A model generated the notes under the pieces. It was not told the origin of the DNA. It ran no database searches and was given only the letters and a program-made list of their open reading frames with translations. Position numbers and translations under genes: made by a program. Shown here piece by piece: positions 1-10,940 of a DNA stretch of 64,000 bases. Within the stretch, counting starts at the first letter, position 1, and every line of letters starts with the position of its first letter. This DNA comes from Rhynchospora pubera (taxonomy: Eukaryota > Streptophyta > Magnoliopsida > Poales > Cyperaceae), in the NCBI GenBank assembly GCA_028095005.1, contig CM051460.1:79501676-79565675 (forward strand). The letters run 5' to 3'.

Positions 1-138
1 AATAGTGTGGCTTCAGTGGACATATGCCTGTATAGCAAAAACGATTATCCTACTGTTAGTGAGGTCCATAGCAGAAATCTTGAGATGGCACGTGTTGAGG
101 ATATGCAGCCACCTGATTATGGTCCTTCGGCAAGATAA
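1..138 (+). CDS. 3' end of an unrecognised protein-coding gene (last 45 codons)
   Basis: Frame 1 is open from the first base to a TAA at 136-138. The residues look like a genuine soluble C-terminus: mixed charged and polar, with the segment LEMARVEDMQPPDYGPSAR just before the stop. Codon content is less AT-rich than the DNA after it, and the sequence turns into low-complexity AT-rich DNA straight after the stop, as a 3' UTR would. A splice acceptor (cttcag, ending at 15) could mark the start of the last exon without changing the frame. I do not recognise the family. The body of the gene lies left of the window. Confidence 0.55.
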   Translation, partial: NSVASVDICLYSKNDYPTVSEVHSRNLEMARVEDMQPPDYGPSAR

Positions 139-571
139 ATATCACTTAAAACAGTACTGTGCTGTATATTTGTGTGTTCAATCTTGTCATTTGGTTTGTT
201 TGATACAAAATCAGATATTAAATTGTTGATTCGACTTGTTATAAAAACGGTGGGGCAGTTTGTTACAGTAACTAAAGCATTACTCGTATTCGGACCTTTT
301 GTGAGGTTCGAAATTAGAGAATGGAACTTATTGTATTATATGTTGTTAAGAAGATCTACACTCTGTTATGCTGATATAGTGGAACAATTTCCTTCTATTG
401 CAAGTTTGCATACACAGCTAGTAATTACAACTGATCAAAGTCATCAAACATCTTATAATTTGAACATAATATGGAATATTTTGACAACGAGGAGTCTGAA
501 TCACTTCCAAATTTGCATGGTTGTAAGTAATCTTCAGATGTACTCTTTTGATTCTTCTTTTCATTTTTTAT
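139..571. other. Probable 3' UTR and downstream flank
   Basis: AT-rich sequence after the stop codon at 138. A 137-codon open frame starting at 172 has no recognisable domain and a composition typical of chance AT-rich translation. No clear polyadenylation signal was singled out. Confidence 0.3.
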
Positions 572-577
572 CTATTA

Positions 578-982
578 GAGTTTAGCTACGGTGAGTCGCG
601 ACTCGCGGACCCTCAGGTGAGTCGCGACCAAAACTCCTAGATCTAGATCAAAATGACCGATCCAAACCGTCCAATACGATCTCCCTATTGAAATCTCCGT
701 GCAAACCAAATTTTTTATTTTTTCGAAATTTTTAAGTATTTTTTTTCGGATTTTTAAAAACTGATGTTTTTGAATGGTTCAGAACCAATTAGATTAACGA
801 TTTTCTAAAATTTCAAAAAAATACTTAAAAATTTCGAAAAAATAAAAAATTCGGTCTATATGGAGATTTCAATAGGGAGATCATATTGGACGGTTTGGAT
901 CGGTCATTTTGATCTAGATCTAGGAGTTTTGGTCGCAACTCACCGGAGAGTCCGTGAGTCGCGACTCACCGTAGCTAAACTC
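578..982. mobile_element. Foldback MITE with ~170-bp arms and a 6-bp target duplication
   Basis: The ends are perfect inverted copies: gagtttagctac at 578-589 and gtagctaaactc at 971-982. The inverted match continues inward for roughly 170 bases on each side, through the GTGAGTCGCGACTC, GATCTAGATC and ATTTTTTATTTTTTCG segments. The short unpaired centre is at about 745-815. The bases ctatta flank both ends (572-577 and 983-988), a candidate 6-bp target site duplication. No coding capacity. The superfamily is uncertain; the long arms fit a Mutator-like or generic foldback element. Confidence 0.85.
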
Positions 983-988
983 CTATTA

Positions 989-2264
989 TCTAACATAGGT
1001 AGGTACAAGTATTTAAAAAAATACTTTAAAAGTTAGTGTGCCATCTTGCGATTTCCATTACAGCTGTAGGAACAGATCCAGTGAGATAGTTACTGGACAA
1101 ATCTCTGTATAAAAGGTATCATATCAAAAGGTACCATAATACTTGGCACTGAACAGCCAAGTATTAACATCTGAATTTCAGTCTCCAACTTATTTCCAAA
1201 AATACCCTCCATCTATGGCATAAGATAAATAGCCAAATATAAAACAAAATTGAGCTTTGAAAGGCCAGTGCTTGAAGCTATGGAGGTATAATATTATGGT
1301 TTCTTATTGCAATTTCTTAACCCAATTCAAGATCAAGAGGTTGCAGCTTTTTGTTTTTGCATCAATTATCTCACTCAAAAAGTAATAAACCCAAAATACT
1401 TCAGTAAAGCAAATAACATTAGATGATTAATCGAACAAATAAAAAAAATAGAAAAGGGTGGTAAATTTTAATACCTAAAACAGATGCCCTTAACGGGGAG
1501 TAATGATCTATTTATGGCCATGTTGTGCAATTTCTGAGATTGCTAATTATACCTTTACTTCTTCAAATTTTAATTATCTATAGACTATAGACTAAATTAA
1601 TAATATGCAGCTAGAACCATATAACAATAAATGTATAAATTAAAAAAATGTCATATACAACAATAGCTATGTCAATAACTTGTATAAAAAAATAAAATAA
1701 CCTGGAAAAAGCCAAAAGAATTACTTGAATTTCGAGACAATTTTTTTGCGTACACTGCTAGCATGAATGCCCATCAGACCATCTCATTTTTGCTTCCTCG
1801 CAAAAAGCTCAATAAACAGTTTGTGCGCACATAAACCGTGTTCCTACGGTGAAGTAAAATTTGATAAATATAAAAAAAAATTATAGGTATTATTTTTTCT
1901 ATTGATGAAGTATGAAAAATTAGCAAACTGTGTTTAACAATTGTTGCTATCAACAAAACAAATTTGAAAATTGTCATAATTGTTTTAAAAGACCTATCAG
2001 AATCAAACAAATTTGAGAGATGAAGCAACAAAAATATCATCAAAAAATTTCAAAGTGTTTAAATCAAGAAATTTAAGATTAGTTTATTGTATTAATCTAA
2101 CATTTTTGATAATTAACTGCTTATTTTTGTATCCCTAAAAGGGACTGTAGAAGGGAAAAACTTGAATGCTGGCTCCAAAATTAAAGCACAAAGAACTTGA
2201 AATCACACAAATCATTGGGAAAAAAATGGACTGTTGAAAGAAAAACTTCATAAACCTAGGATTT
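989..2264. other. AT-rich intergenic DNA
   Basis: No coding signal, repeat or RNA gene could be supported here. Open frames on the minus strand (for example around 1774-2043) are hydrophobic AT-rich shadows. Confidence 0.4.
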
Positions 2265-2554
2265 GTGCGACTTGCCATGGATCGTGAGAAGGGATCCGTC
2301 TCAACTCGTTGTCTGTTAGGAGGCGAAAAAGAGAGACTTAGGAAACGGTGGAGAGAGGCGAATCTGCCTCGCATCAGTTTTCCATTTGGAGGAGATGGAG
2401 AGAGGTTTAGGAGGCCACGGAGAGATGCCTTTCTGTTGGGGGTGAGGGGAATTTGACGGAGGAGGTAGGAGATGCACAAAGAACTGTCGAGGAGGAGACA
2501 GCAAAATAAAGGAGTGCCTCTTCTGTACGGGATTGAAGAGTAAATCAGCAAAAT

Positions 2555-2557
2555 AGA

Positions 2558-2590
<33 letters not shown>
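2555..2590. repeat. (GA)n microsatellite
   Basis: Uninterrupted AG/GA dinucleotides apart from a GGG step at 2560-2562. It lies within the CT-rich (minus strand) presumed first intron of the exon at 2622-2678. Confidence 0.9.
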
Positions 2591-2593
<3 letters not shown>

Positions 2594-2621
2594 CGAAAAT
2601 GATTAAAATTTGTAAACTAAC

Positions 2622-2678
2622 CACCAGTGGTCTCGTATCTGTCTTCTCGGGGGCTCCAAAGGCTTGAACGGAGGCCAT
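2622..2678 (-). CDS. Possible orphan first exon (19 codons)
   Basis: On the minus strand an ATG at 2678 opens a 19-codon exon reading MASVQAFGAPEKTDTRPLV. It ends exactly at a good donor (GTG|GTTAGT, GT at 2621-2620) in phase 0. Upstream the minus strand is CT-rich, as plant 5' UTRs often are, and the presumed intron opens with a CT repeat. I could not find a convincing second exon at lower coordinates, so this may be a truncated gene or a captured 5' end. I do not recognise the protein. Confidence 0.25.
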
Positions 2679-3149
2679 GACTATCTAGGATATTAGGCTT
2701 TGCTCCAGAATTAGAAGGAAGAAGGAAAGGAAAAGAATGGGAAAGAAAAGGACAATGTCAATAAACCCCAAATTTGAGGGTGGATCAAGTTTTCTCTTTT
2801 TTCATTGTTTTTGCACATAGTGTCTCCTAGTTTCCATTCATCTCCATTTACTTCTGAAATTTTATTAATTGGGAGCAGGTTAACCTCACTGGACAGAATT
2901 TGATCAGTTTACTCTCTCCTCGTTCACCTCTTGTACTCCTTTCTGGAGCAAGGTCTTAGGGTTTAGGGGAAATCTTTCGTCATTTAATAAAATTTGTCGT
3001 GTATTGCAAAATAGCGCCGAGTGAGAAGCAACGTCCGAGAGAATAGATACAGAGATCAAAATGAACGGTTAGATTACCGTGTCGTATATCGAAAAAAATA
3101 ACGGTCCAGGACACCCACGAAATTTAATTAATACTTTATTTACGTCTAC

Positions 3150-4753
3150 GATTCAGATGGGCATCTTAGTGAACTTTTCATTATCTTTATATTGTAGCAT
3201 TTATCAAAAGCCATGACAACAATCATTTTTATTAAAGAAGTAATTTCTGAACCTTTTGATAAATTAATCCTTGTAATCGAAATGCATGATGATAAGTTGA
3301 TAACTAGTGTGAACAAATCAGAATATTGTGAAATCTATATACGTTGCCATATTTGCAAATTAAGTGATTTCGCATTTCTTCAAGCATGTTATTTGTCATA
3401 TTTAAGTTACATCAATTTAGTTTTTATGTTTATTTCATACTATTTTTGCAGCTTATTTCATCTCTTTGGCTCTGTTTGGATGCGTTGAGAATAAGATAGG
3501 AAGAAGGGAATAAATTTATTGGAAAGGGATAAATTTATTGGGAAGTGTGTAACTTTTGTAAAGAGTTTGGATGGTTAGAAATAAATTTATTGGTAAAAAA
3601 TAATTATTCCTTATTCCTTATTCCGGAAAGAAGCCATCCAAACGGATCCTTTAAATTTACACCATTGTGTAGATAACTTCCACCGCTAACATATTGCACA
3701 TCCAATTAACACCTTGGGTCATGTGAAGAAGTAAATGGTGTGAATAATTTTTCCGCTATTATTATATGATAGATCTGCTTATATATATAAATTAAGTTCA
3801 TTTAAAATCAACTTCTTTGTAATTCATATTGTAACAAAATATTTTTTTAATGCAGTGGCATCGATTCATATTTAACTAATAAGAATATACTAATATCAGA
3901 TGTTGGTGAAAATCAAATTTGTGTAAGATCTGATATACTAATATCAGATGTTGGAGAATATAGTAATATACATCCATTGGCTCGGGTGGCGTGATTAGTA
4001 AGGAGCCATATACAGGTACTATTTCTGAAATACTTTTTCAAAGAATAATTCCTTCGGAGTTTTTCCATTTCGTGTTCAGTGCATCATATATTTGCAACAG
4101 GCGCATAATTTTGCAGTCCATTTATAAATAAATCTCAATAGCTTTCCAGATGAATTTGACAAATAAATCGTAACATTGATGATTTAGTTCCATTTTGTAA
4201 ATAATTTTGCCAAAAAAAACCCTTTAAGACTCAAGAGCAATTTCTTAATATTTTATTTAACTAACCCATCTATGCTTCTCATGGCATTTTAGCAATCTTC
4301 AACATTATTTACACAATTTCAAATTTCAAATTTACTTTTAGGATGAGCATTATTTACATGTCTAATGGAGGAAGGATCCGAAATTGTCGAAGGATCTGGT
4401 AAAAGAGAAAGGCTGAAAATCAAAGATCACAGTGCAAAGTTATAATTTTTTTGCTCCTCGTCTCTTCTTGTGTCAAAACTGGTTTTTCCGTGACAACGCT
4501 GATCAGAGCAATGTTATACCAACAAGGTTTCAAATTGGTAAATCTTGTTTCCAATATTTTGGTTCTTAGTACTAGTGATGTAGGCTTATATTATCCTGGT
4601 GCCAATATTTTGGTTCTTTGTACTAGTGATGTAGGCTTATATCATCCTGAAAATCTCTACCGAGTTATCATTCAGTTTAATTTTTTATAGTAAGAATCAA
4701 CATGTAATAAATCTTCTTCATTAAATATAGTGTAAATTTTACGGTAAACCATT
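3150..4753 (+). repeat. Duplicated unit, copy A (left part)
   Basis: This segment matches, in the same order and orientation, blocks at 9308, 20735, 42690, 45745 and 48470/53954. Landmarks: a gcatcttagtgaac start; a tttttgcag acceptor followed by the CTTATTTCA block (3450); a first exon-like block with ATACTAATATCAGATGTTGG (3890); and a second block starting after ttttag at 4342. In this copy the first exon-like block is damaged: the segment around 3889-3910 is repeated at 3933-3954 and downstream codons are lost. A MITE (3468-3649) interrupts it, and a LINE splits it from the continuation at 7414. Confidence 0.75.
3468..3649. mobile_element. MITE, GTTTGGAT-type family, TSD ttt
   Basis: Begins ggctctgtttggatgcg and ends catccaaacggatcc; the ends are imperfect inverted repeats. 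Three bases (ttt) flank both sides (3465-3467, 3650-3652). Paralogous units without the insert read ctctttaaattt at this point, so the empty site confirms both ends and the 3-bp duplication. About 182 bp, no coding capacity. Confidence 0.85.
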
Positions 4754-7413
4754 TTTAGGAAAAAAATGGAGATCAGTGTCCCCATCTTTATATTAAAAAA
4801 GAGTATGTACAGATTTTAGCCAGCGGCTAAACAACAAAGCAAATAAAAACGCTGAAAAAAAATAAAATTAAAATAACAACAAGGAGACTAAAACAAATCG
4901 AAGAGGTTAAGGATGTAATCTGCTCTCAATAGAAGAATGCAGTGCTTCCCATTCGATGAGGACTTGGTGTACCAGCACATTGGTTGGCAAGAAGGACTCA
5001 CAGAAGATTCTGTTGCATTGCTCTCTCCAAACTACAAAACACAAAATTCCCATAATCTCTCTTTGCACCAGTGGTTTAGAAGTGTCTAAAAGAAATCCTG
5101 GGTTTGACGAGAAGTCCAAGTCGGTGAAGAGTGGGGAGGAATGTCTTGCTAGAAGCACAACTTCATTGAACAGCTTGCAGGAATTGAACAGGTGGCCAAC
5201 AGTTTCCTCATCAGAGGCGCAAAGAGTGCAAAAACTCGCCAGTTGCCATCCTCTTTTTTTTCAAATTGTCAATTGTCGCAATCTTGTTGAGTGTCATTTG
5301 CCAAGTGAAGATTTTCATGCGTGGCGGAATGTTCAGCTTCCACAAGGGGAAAAGATTGGACTCGAGCTTTGGTAATGTTCTTTGAAAATTGTAAACTGAT
5401 TTGACTGAGAATATGCCAGTAGAGTTCAAATTCCATTTGAAACAATCTCTATTTCCTGTAAGGAAAAAGGTTTGACTCGAAAGGAGCAATTGTTCAAGCG
5501 AGTGCAATTGTGATGAGGCCGAGAAGGAGCTGTGAAGTGAAGGTCTGAAGAGTCTGATGTGGTTGTTCCAATTCGTCACAAACTGACATAAGGTTAGGTC
5601 AGGATCAAGAGCAAAGCTGAAGAGGTCTTCAAAGCAAAATTTCAAAGTTACTTGTCCCCAATTATGTTGCCAAAACAAAATATCATTGCCATCACCAGGA
5701 ATAGCCGTGAGCAAATGAACAAAAAGAGAAGCAATGCACTGGAATTCCTTTTTAAAAGGGCTAAGAAACGGGACCAATGAAATTATGTTATTCTGGAGGG
5801 TTGCAGCTAGAGAACTCCACAGATTTTGCAATCAGTGCCTTGTTCATGTCACTCAGATTGATTACCCCCAATCCACTCGATTTTTTGGGAGTGCAGATAG
5901 TATCCCAAGGGACCATGATTAATCTTTTCTGGGCAGCAGCGGTGCCATGCCAAAAGAATTTCATTCGAATCCTGTCAATTTCCCTGATCACCCATTGCGG
6001 TAATTGAAAGGCTGACATGAAGTAAAGTTGAATCGAAGTTAGGCAAAAATTAATTAGTACCAAGCGTCCCGTCGAAGAGAGAAAAAGTGTTGTCCACGTA
6101 TTCAACCTCTTCTTATTTTGGCGACAAGTGGGAAGTAGTTTTCAATTTCCTATCTAAAAGCAGCAACCCGAGATAAATGATTGGAAATTGGGCAGGCCTA
6201 CATCCCATTTCTTGTGCCATTGCTGCAACCACGGTTTCATTTGCAGAAGTAACCAGCAGGTTCGACATAGTCCTATTTAATGATAAATCCGATATAAACT
6301 GAAGAGCTAAGAGGATCATTTTTAGGAAACCGACCTGTTGAACGCACAGTTTGAAAAAGATAATGGAGTCATAAGCATAAAATAAGGCCAGTTGCATTTG
6401 AGGGAAGGGTAAAGTTGAAGCACCAGAGCTAGCTAAGAACTTGAGCCATCTGGAGAAAAAATCGAATGCAACTATGAAAAGATAATTAAGGTGAGAACGG
6501 GTCACCTTATCTAACACCGCGTTTTAGTTTTATTTGCCTACCCACTATTCCATTGACGATTACCCTTGAGTTACCTTGAAGAACGCAGTTTGAGATCCAC
6601 CTGACGAACTGGTGTGGTAGGCCAATTGCTGAGAGCACCTTCTATATGAAACTCTAGTTCAATGTATCGAAGACCTTAAACAAATCTGCCTTTAGTATTC
6701 CTACTTGAATTTTTCCTTGTTCGCAAAATGGAGTATCTGCTGGGCATAAAGAAAGTTCTCCATAATATTTCTTCCAGGAATAAAGCCAGATTGTGATTGT
6801 GTCACTAGGTGATCAATATGAGGAGTGAAACGGGAAGCTAGGATTTTGGAAAGTAGCTGCTGCATTGAGTGAATAATGCTGACCGGTCTGAAGTCAGCCG
6901 TTGTTCTTGGCCCCTCAATCTTTGTCAAAAGGACAATAAAGGAGGAGTTCAGTGGTGCCAAAGGATCCAGACGTAAGTGCATCGTTTAAAGTCCGCGAGA
7001 TGTCGGGAAGCAATTCCTCCAAGAAAAACTTGTAGAATTCCCCTGTTAAGCCATCAGGTCCCGGAGACTTGTTCGACGACCAATCCAAAATAGCTTGTCT
7101 TATCTCTTGATCAGTGATTGGTTCTGTAAGGACTGCAAGAAAAACACAGCCACTTGGATATAGCATAGACCACTCAATTAATGGTGTCTAACATCCCCGA
7201 ATCAATAGGTGCGGCACCCATGAGACTGCAAAAGAAGGAGTGAAATGCATGTGCCTTCTCTTTGTGCTCACACACACTGGCGCCATCAACCAGAATTGAT
7301 TCGATCCAATTTTTTCTTTTGCCTTGAGATGCCATCGCATGAAAAAAGGCATTGTTTCGATCACCTCTTACTCTCCAAGCTCGTGCTGAACGCTGCCTCC
7401 ATCTAATTTCACC
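4754..7413 (-). mobile_element. 5'-truncated, dead LINE (non-LTR retrotransposon)
   Basis: A 2.7-kb insertion splits copy A of the duplicated unit; the flanks ccatt (4749-4753 and 7414-7418) are a target duplication confirmed by the intact paralogous site aaaccattgcc. Read on the minus strand it encodes the reverse transcriptase and C-terminal parts of a plant LINE ORF2. The endonuclease is missing, so it is 5' truncated. The element ends at low coordinates with a very short A-run on its own strand. Frameshifts and stops make it inactive. Confidence 0.9.
4907..7400 (-). pseudogene. LINE ORF2 remnant: reverse transcriptase plus zf-RVT region
   Basis: The reading passes through several frames. 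In order on the minus strand: a pre-RT segment with GDRNNAFFHAMAS (about 7350); the RT entry motif NKSPGPDGLTGEFYK (7090-7045); TADFRPVSIIHSMQQLLSKI (6895-6835); SQSGFIPGRNIMENFLYAQQ (6795-6740); the catalytic block at about 6380, where the usual YADD reads YAYD; a block with GLGVINLSDMNKAL (5850); then a zf-RVT-like segment PPRMKIFTWQMTLNKI (5300). The D-to-Y change removes one of the two metal-binding aspartates. Stops replace expected tryptophan or glutamine codons around 6690-6500. Confidence 0.88.
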
Positions 7414-7790
7414 CCATTGCCTTGCCTTTTACAAATTCTGATTCAGATTTTTGGAATTCCAAAACTCGCTTTAGACTTGAAAAAAAGAAAAACTGTATGA
7501 CCTCAAACTGATCGATAATACATTAATTAAGCACATACACTGTAAAAACAACAAAAAAGAAAAAGAAGAATTGAGAATATGTAAACTGTAAAGTGAATTC
7601 CAAACTCACTTTTGGGCCTCCTATGCTTTACTGGTAGGACAGTTTAGCCTCATATCAGTCAAACTGAAAATGGGTTAATTAATTCATGCCATACCAAGCA
7701 TATAAGATCTGACCATTAAAATGACAATGATTCTTTAATTTAAGACGCATTATTTCAAGCCTATAGTCTGCTGAGAACATAATTCACGAT
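7414..7790 (+). repeat. Duplicated unit, copy A (continuation after the LINE)
   Basis: Resumes exactly where the unit was cut: ccattgccttgcctttta, then TTTTTGGAATTCCAAAACTCGC, then the segment cttttgggcctcctatgctt (7612-7631) and AATTCATGCCA. The same order is seen at 14140-14410 and 47470-47780. Apparently noncoding. Confidence 0.7.
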
Positions 7791-8537
7791 ACTTATTTTT
7801 AGGGGTCATATGCAAGTGCATGCAACTATATATGCAAGGATGATCGCGTACTTCATTGCATTTGCAAGTTGGAAAAGCACGTTCCGTTTTCTTTATAGCC
7901 GCACTTAAGAACTGAACGAAGTGTCGAAGTTGTCTTTAATTTTTTTTTGTGATACCCCACCCGACGTTGACTACAGTTGACTCGTTTCACCATTTGACCA
8001 ATCTCCAATATAATGAAAATGATCAAATTTATTTTGCCGACTGAAATTTTTGCTACCTGCCCCCATATGTCCACGTGGCTATTTCCCATATCCCATTCGC
8101 ATGGGCATCGATGATCAATTAATATATTTGCTCGTTTCTCCCGTTCTTATTTTACGGCAGCCCAAATGGAAGAAAAAAAAAATGGCAACTCCTCCGTATC
8201 CTTCGTAGCATCCTCCAACTATTACTTAATGGCATAAACCCATTCATATTAAGATCAAACAAAAGATTTTCAAAACTTGATAGAATAGTTTGATTGGTCA
8301 GCCGATTGAAACTCCGATCCAATCGAGTTCTACGGTGCAGTCGGTGTTCTGATTCATTCGTGATTTATGGACCGTTCTATCATATAACCGAACTTCACTA
8401 TATTTAATTTGATTAGTATTGATTGATTGATTTGATTAATTTATCGTTTGATTTTAATTGAATATGTTTACTAAATTGTGATTGGTATATTTTACGAAAT
8501 TAACAGATTTGGAGGCAGGATCTGAAACTGAATATGA
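7791..8537. other. Intergenic DNA
   Basis: No gene, repeat or RNA could be supported. It contains AT-rich low-complexity runs of TTGATTGATT near 8420-8450. Confidence 0.35.
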
Positions 8538-8687
8538 ATTTGGATCCCTAATAGTCCTGAATTCGAGAAGGGATCACTTTTAGTTATGGATGAACTAAAC
8601 AAGTCCAGTGACTATTCTACGGATGTAGAGCCTTATGCAAATACTAGGAGAGGTTTTGCAGCACCAAAAGAGACTGTTATAGAGTGA
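8538..8687 (+). pseudogene. Orphan coding-like fragment (49 codons)
   Basis: A 49-codon open stretch ends at TGA (8685-8687). Its composition (acidic and polar, few hydrophobics, segments SPEFEKGSLLVMDELNK and DVEPYANTRRGFAAPKE) is unlike the AT-rich DNA around it and looks protein-coding. A stop closes the frame upstream at 8535, and a good acceptor could not be fixed. It may be the last exon of a decayed or captured gene. I do not recognise the family. Confidence 0.3.
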
Positions 8688-8839
8688 TTAAATAATTCTC
8701 CTCGAGCAAAACTCAGATTTTTAGCACGGTATTTATATTTTTATTGTAACATCTATAGATCAACTGTGTAAAATACTAACGGGAAAAACAAATTCAAAAG
8801 TTCAAATATTCGTGAAGAAACATCATCATCCACATGATA

Positions 8840-9307
8840 AAAAAAAAAGAAAAAGGAAAAGAAGGGAAACTTTGGTGGGAAAAACTACTGACACTAAAGG
8901 TACTAATAAAAGGTACATTATATAAATTCAATGGTAAATTTTAAATGTCGAAAGAATTTGAATAAATCTTGCAAGTACAAGAAGGTAAGTTAGGCGCCTT
9001 TAAAATTATAAAAGTATCCTCATTCCCTTGCAGAGACTCGAGATTCGATTTTTAAATACGTATATTGTTCTGTAATTTAATTTTTAAACTCAATCGAAAT
9101 TATTTTTAAATTACTCAGTTTCTAGGTACAAAATGAATATAAAATTAGACATGTTCTAAATCTAGATAATATTTTAACATATATGGAAGTACTGATTTTG
9201 TGTTGGAAAATAGAGTTGCGTTTTCTGGTACGATATATATTTTCTGTGTATAGAGTTCGCTTTCGAGATATCGAGATATTTATTATGTTATCGTTATAAA
9301 ATAAATA
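8840..9307. repeat. Upstream part of the duplicated unit, copy B
   Basis: Matches 48030-48470 (copy F) in order. Both have a purine-rich AAAGAAAGAGG-type tract with TTTGGTGGG, then ATATTGTTCTGTAATTT, then AAATACTCAGTTTC and TCTAGGTACAAAATGAATAT. No coding signal. Probably the 5' flank of the unit. Confidence 0.6.
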
Positions 9308-10408
9308 TATCTATTGAGGGCATCTTAGTGATCGTTTTATAGTGTTTATATATTGCAGCATTTATTCAAAAGCCACAACAACAATCATGTTTATACTTTA
9401 TAAAAGGGGTAATTTGTGAAGTTTTTGATAAATTAAACCGCTTATTCGAAATGTATGGTAACAGTGTAAAAAATCAGCATATTGTGAGATCTATATAAGC
9501 TGCCATATTTGCAAATTAAGTGATTTCTCATTTCTTCAAGCATATTATTTGTCATATTTAGTTTTATATAAAATTGCAGCTTATTTTATTCTCTTTAAAT
9601 TTGCACACCATTGTTAGATATCTTCCAACGTTAATTGTATGACTCATATAATTAACGCACTGGATCATGCGAAGAACAAATAGGTGTGAATAAATTTCCG
9701 TTATTATGTTAGATATGCTTATTTTATGAGGCTCATTCAGAGTCATCGTCTTTGTAATGCATAATGTAATTGAGAATTATTTTATCCAGCAACATCAGAT
9801 TCATAATTTAAACTAATAAGAAAATACTAATATCAGATATTGGAGAAAACCAAATTTTTATAAGATTAGAATTTGAAGAAAGGAGGTTGGTTTATCCAGG
9901 CGCCTGTATGAGAAGCGTGATTAGTATGGAGCCGTGCTTAATCGTTGGCATTCGTGATACCAGACAGGTACTATTTCAGAAATAATTTTTTAAAGCATTA
10001 ATAATTTCTTCCGAGCTTTACCATTTTCTGGTTAGTGGTTCATATATTGCAATCCGCACATAAATTTGCGGTCTATTCATAAATAAATCTCAATAAATTT
10101 TCATAGGAATATTATGATAATAAAATGTGCTCGTTAAATTGATGATTCATTTCTATTAGTAAATCATTTTGCCAAAAAGACCCTTCGAGACTCAAGAGCA
10201 ATTTCTTCTTCTTATTTTTTTTTCTGAAATTAACCTTCTTTTTTTTTTACTTTTTGTAATACTTTTACAATCCTAACACATTATAATTAGAACGCATAAT
10301 TTAAAATTTTAAAATTCAAATCTACTTTTAGGGTAAACAATGCTCACATGTTCAATGGAGGCGGGGTCAATGTGTCTCAAGCTGGGAAGGGATCTGCTAA
10401 CGGCGGAG
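9308..10408 (+). repeat. Duplicated unit, copy B (left part)
   Basis: Carries the unit landmarks: GGCATCTTAGTGA at 9318; the exon-like block ending in a CAG|GTAC donor at 9966; and a second block after ttttag at 10331. The first block is open here in the same frame as in copies D, E and F (ILISDxGENQxxxRxEF pattern, then VISMEPCLIVGI). The Pack-MULE-like element at 10409 interrupts the second block. Confidence 0.75.
9491..9499 (+). promoter_or_regulatory. Candidate TATA box of the duplicated unit
   Basis: The sequence ctatataag sits about 60 bases upstream of a tttgtcatatttag splice-like landmark. The equivalent ctatataag is at 48639-48647 in copy F, and a weaker form (ctatatacg) at 3344 in copy A. 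Conservation of the motif among diverged copies suggests a promoter, but there is no transcript evidence. Confidence 0.3.
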
Positions 10409-10745
10409 ACGAATCCAGATCCTGTGCCGCGCGGGACCGTCCAGCGCACAGGATCTGGACCGTTTGCAAAATCTGACGATCTTAAATCTTTCCTCTATTT
10501 TCCCACGCGATATGGCCTTATCGGGTTTTATTTCGGGTCCGTTCCTCTACCTGCTTCTCTGACAGATCCAAAACATCAAATTCGAAGGATGACATCTCTC
10601 CTCCTCCCACTCGCACACCACCCCAGTTTCCGGACTCCCTCTATCTACCTCTCTCGCTCTCGACCTCACCATCTCTCCCTTCTCCTTCACTCGAGCATCA
10701 AAGGCGACCATACAAGAGCCCCTCCGTCGCCCCTTCTTGCTTCCT
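10409..10745. repeat. Left terminal inverted repeat with a terminal hairpin
   Basis: Inverted match to 13595-13887. The first 50 bases also fold on themselves: ccagatcctgtgc (10415-10427) pairs with gcacaggatctgg (10446-10458). Confidence 0.8.
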
Positions 10746-10940
10746 CCTCAACACAGATAATCCCCTCCGTCGCCCCTTCACTTTGAAAGCTTTTACTTGT
10801 TCTTCTTTTTGTTTCTATTTGATTTATTTTCTGTTCTGAGAATCCTCTATATTTTGAGTCTAGAATAAGTAGACATATTTCGTGTATCAGTCTAGAGATT
10901 TGTTCAACATGGCATGTTGTGTTCAATCTGATTAATGCAG

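Noticed and set aside
172..585. A 137-codon open frame after the first stop codon
   Set aside because: No domain, AT-driven residues, and it runs into the tip of the foldback at 578. Treated as 3' flank.
10340..10786. A 148-codon frame crossing into the TIR element
   Set aside because: It runs from the duplicated unit across the transposon edge, so it is a chance fusion of two unrelated sequences.
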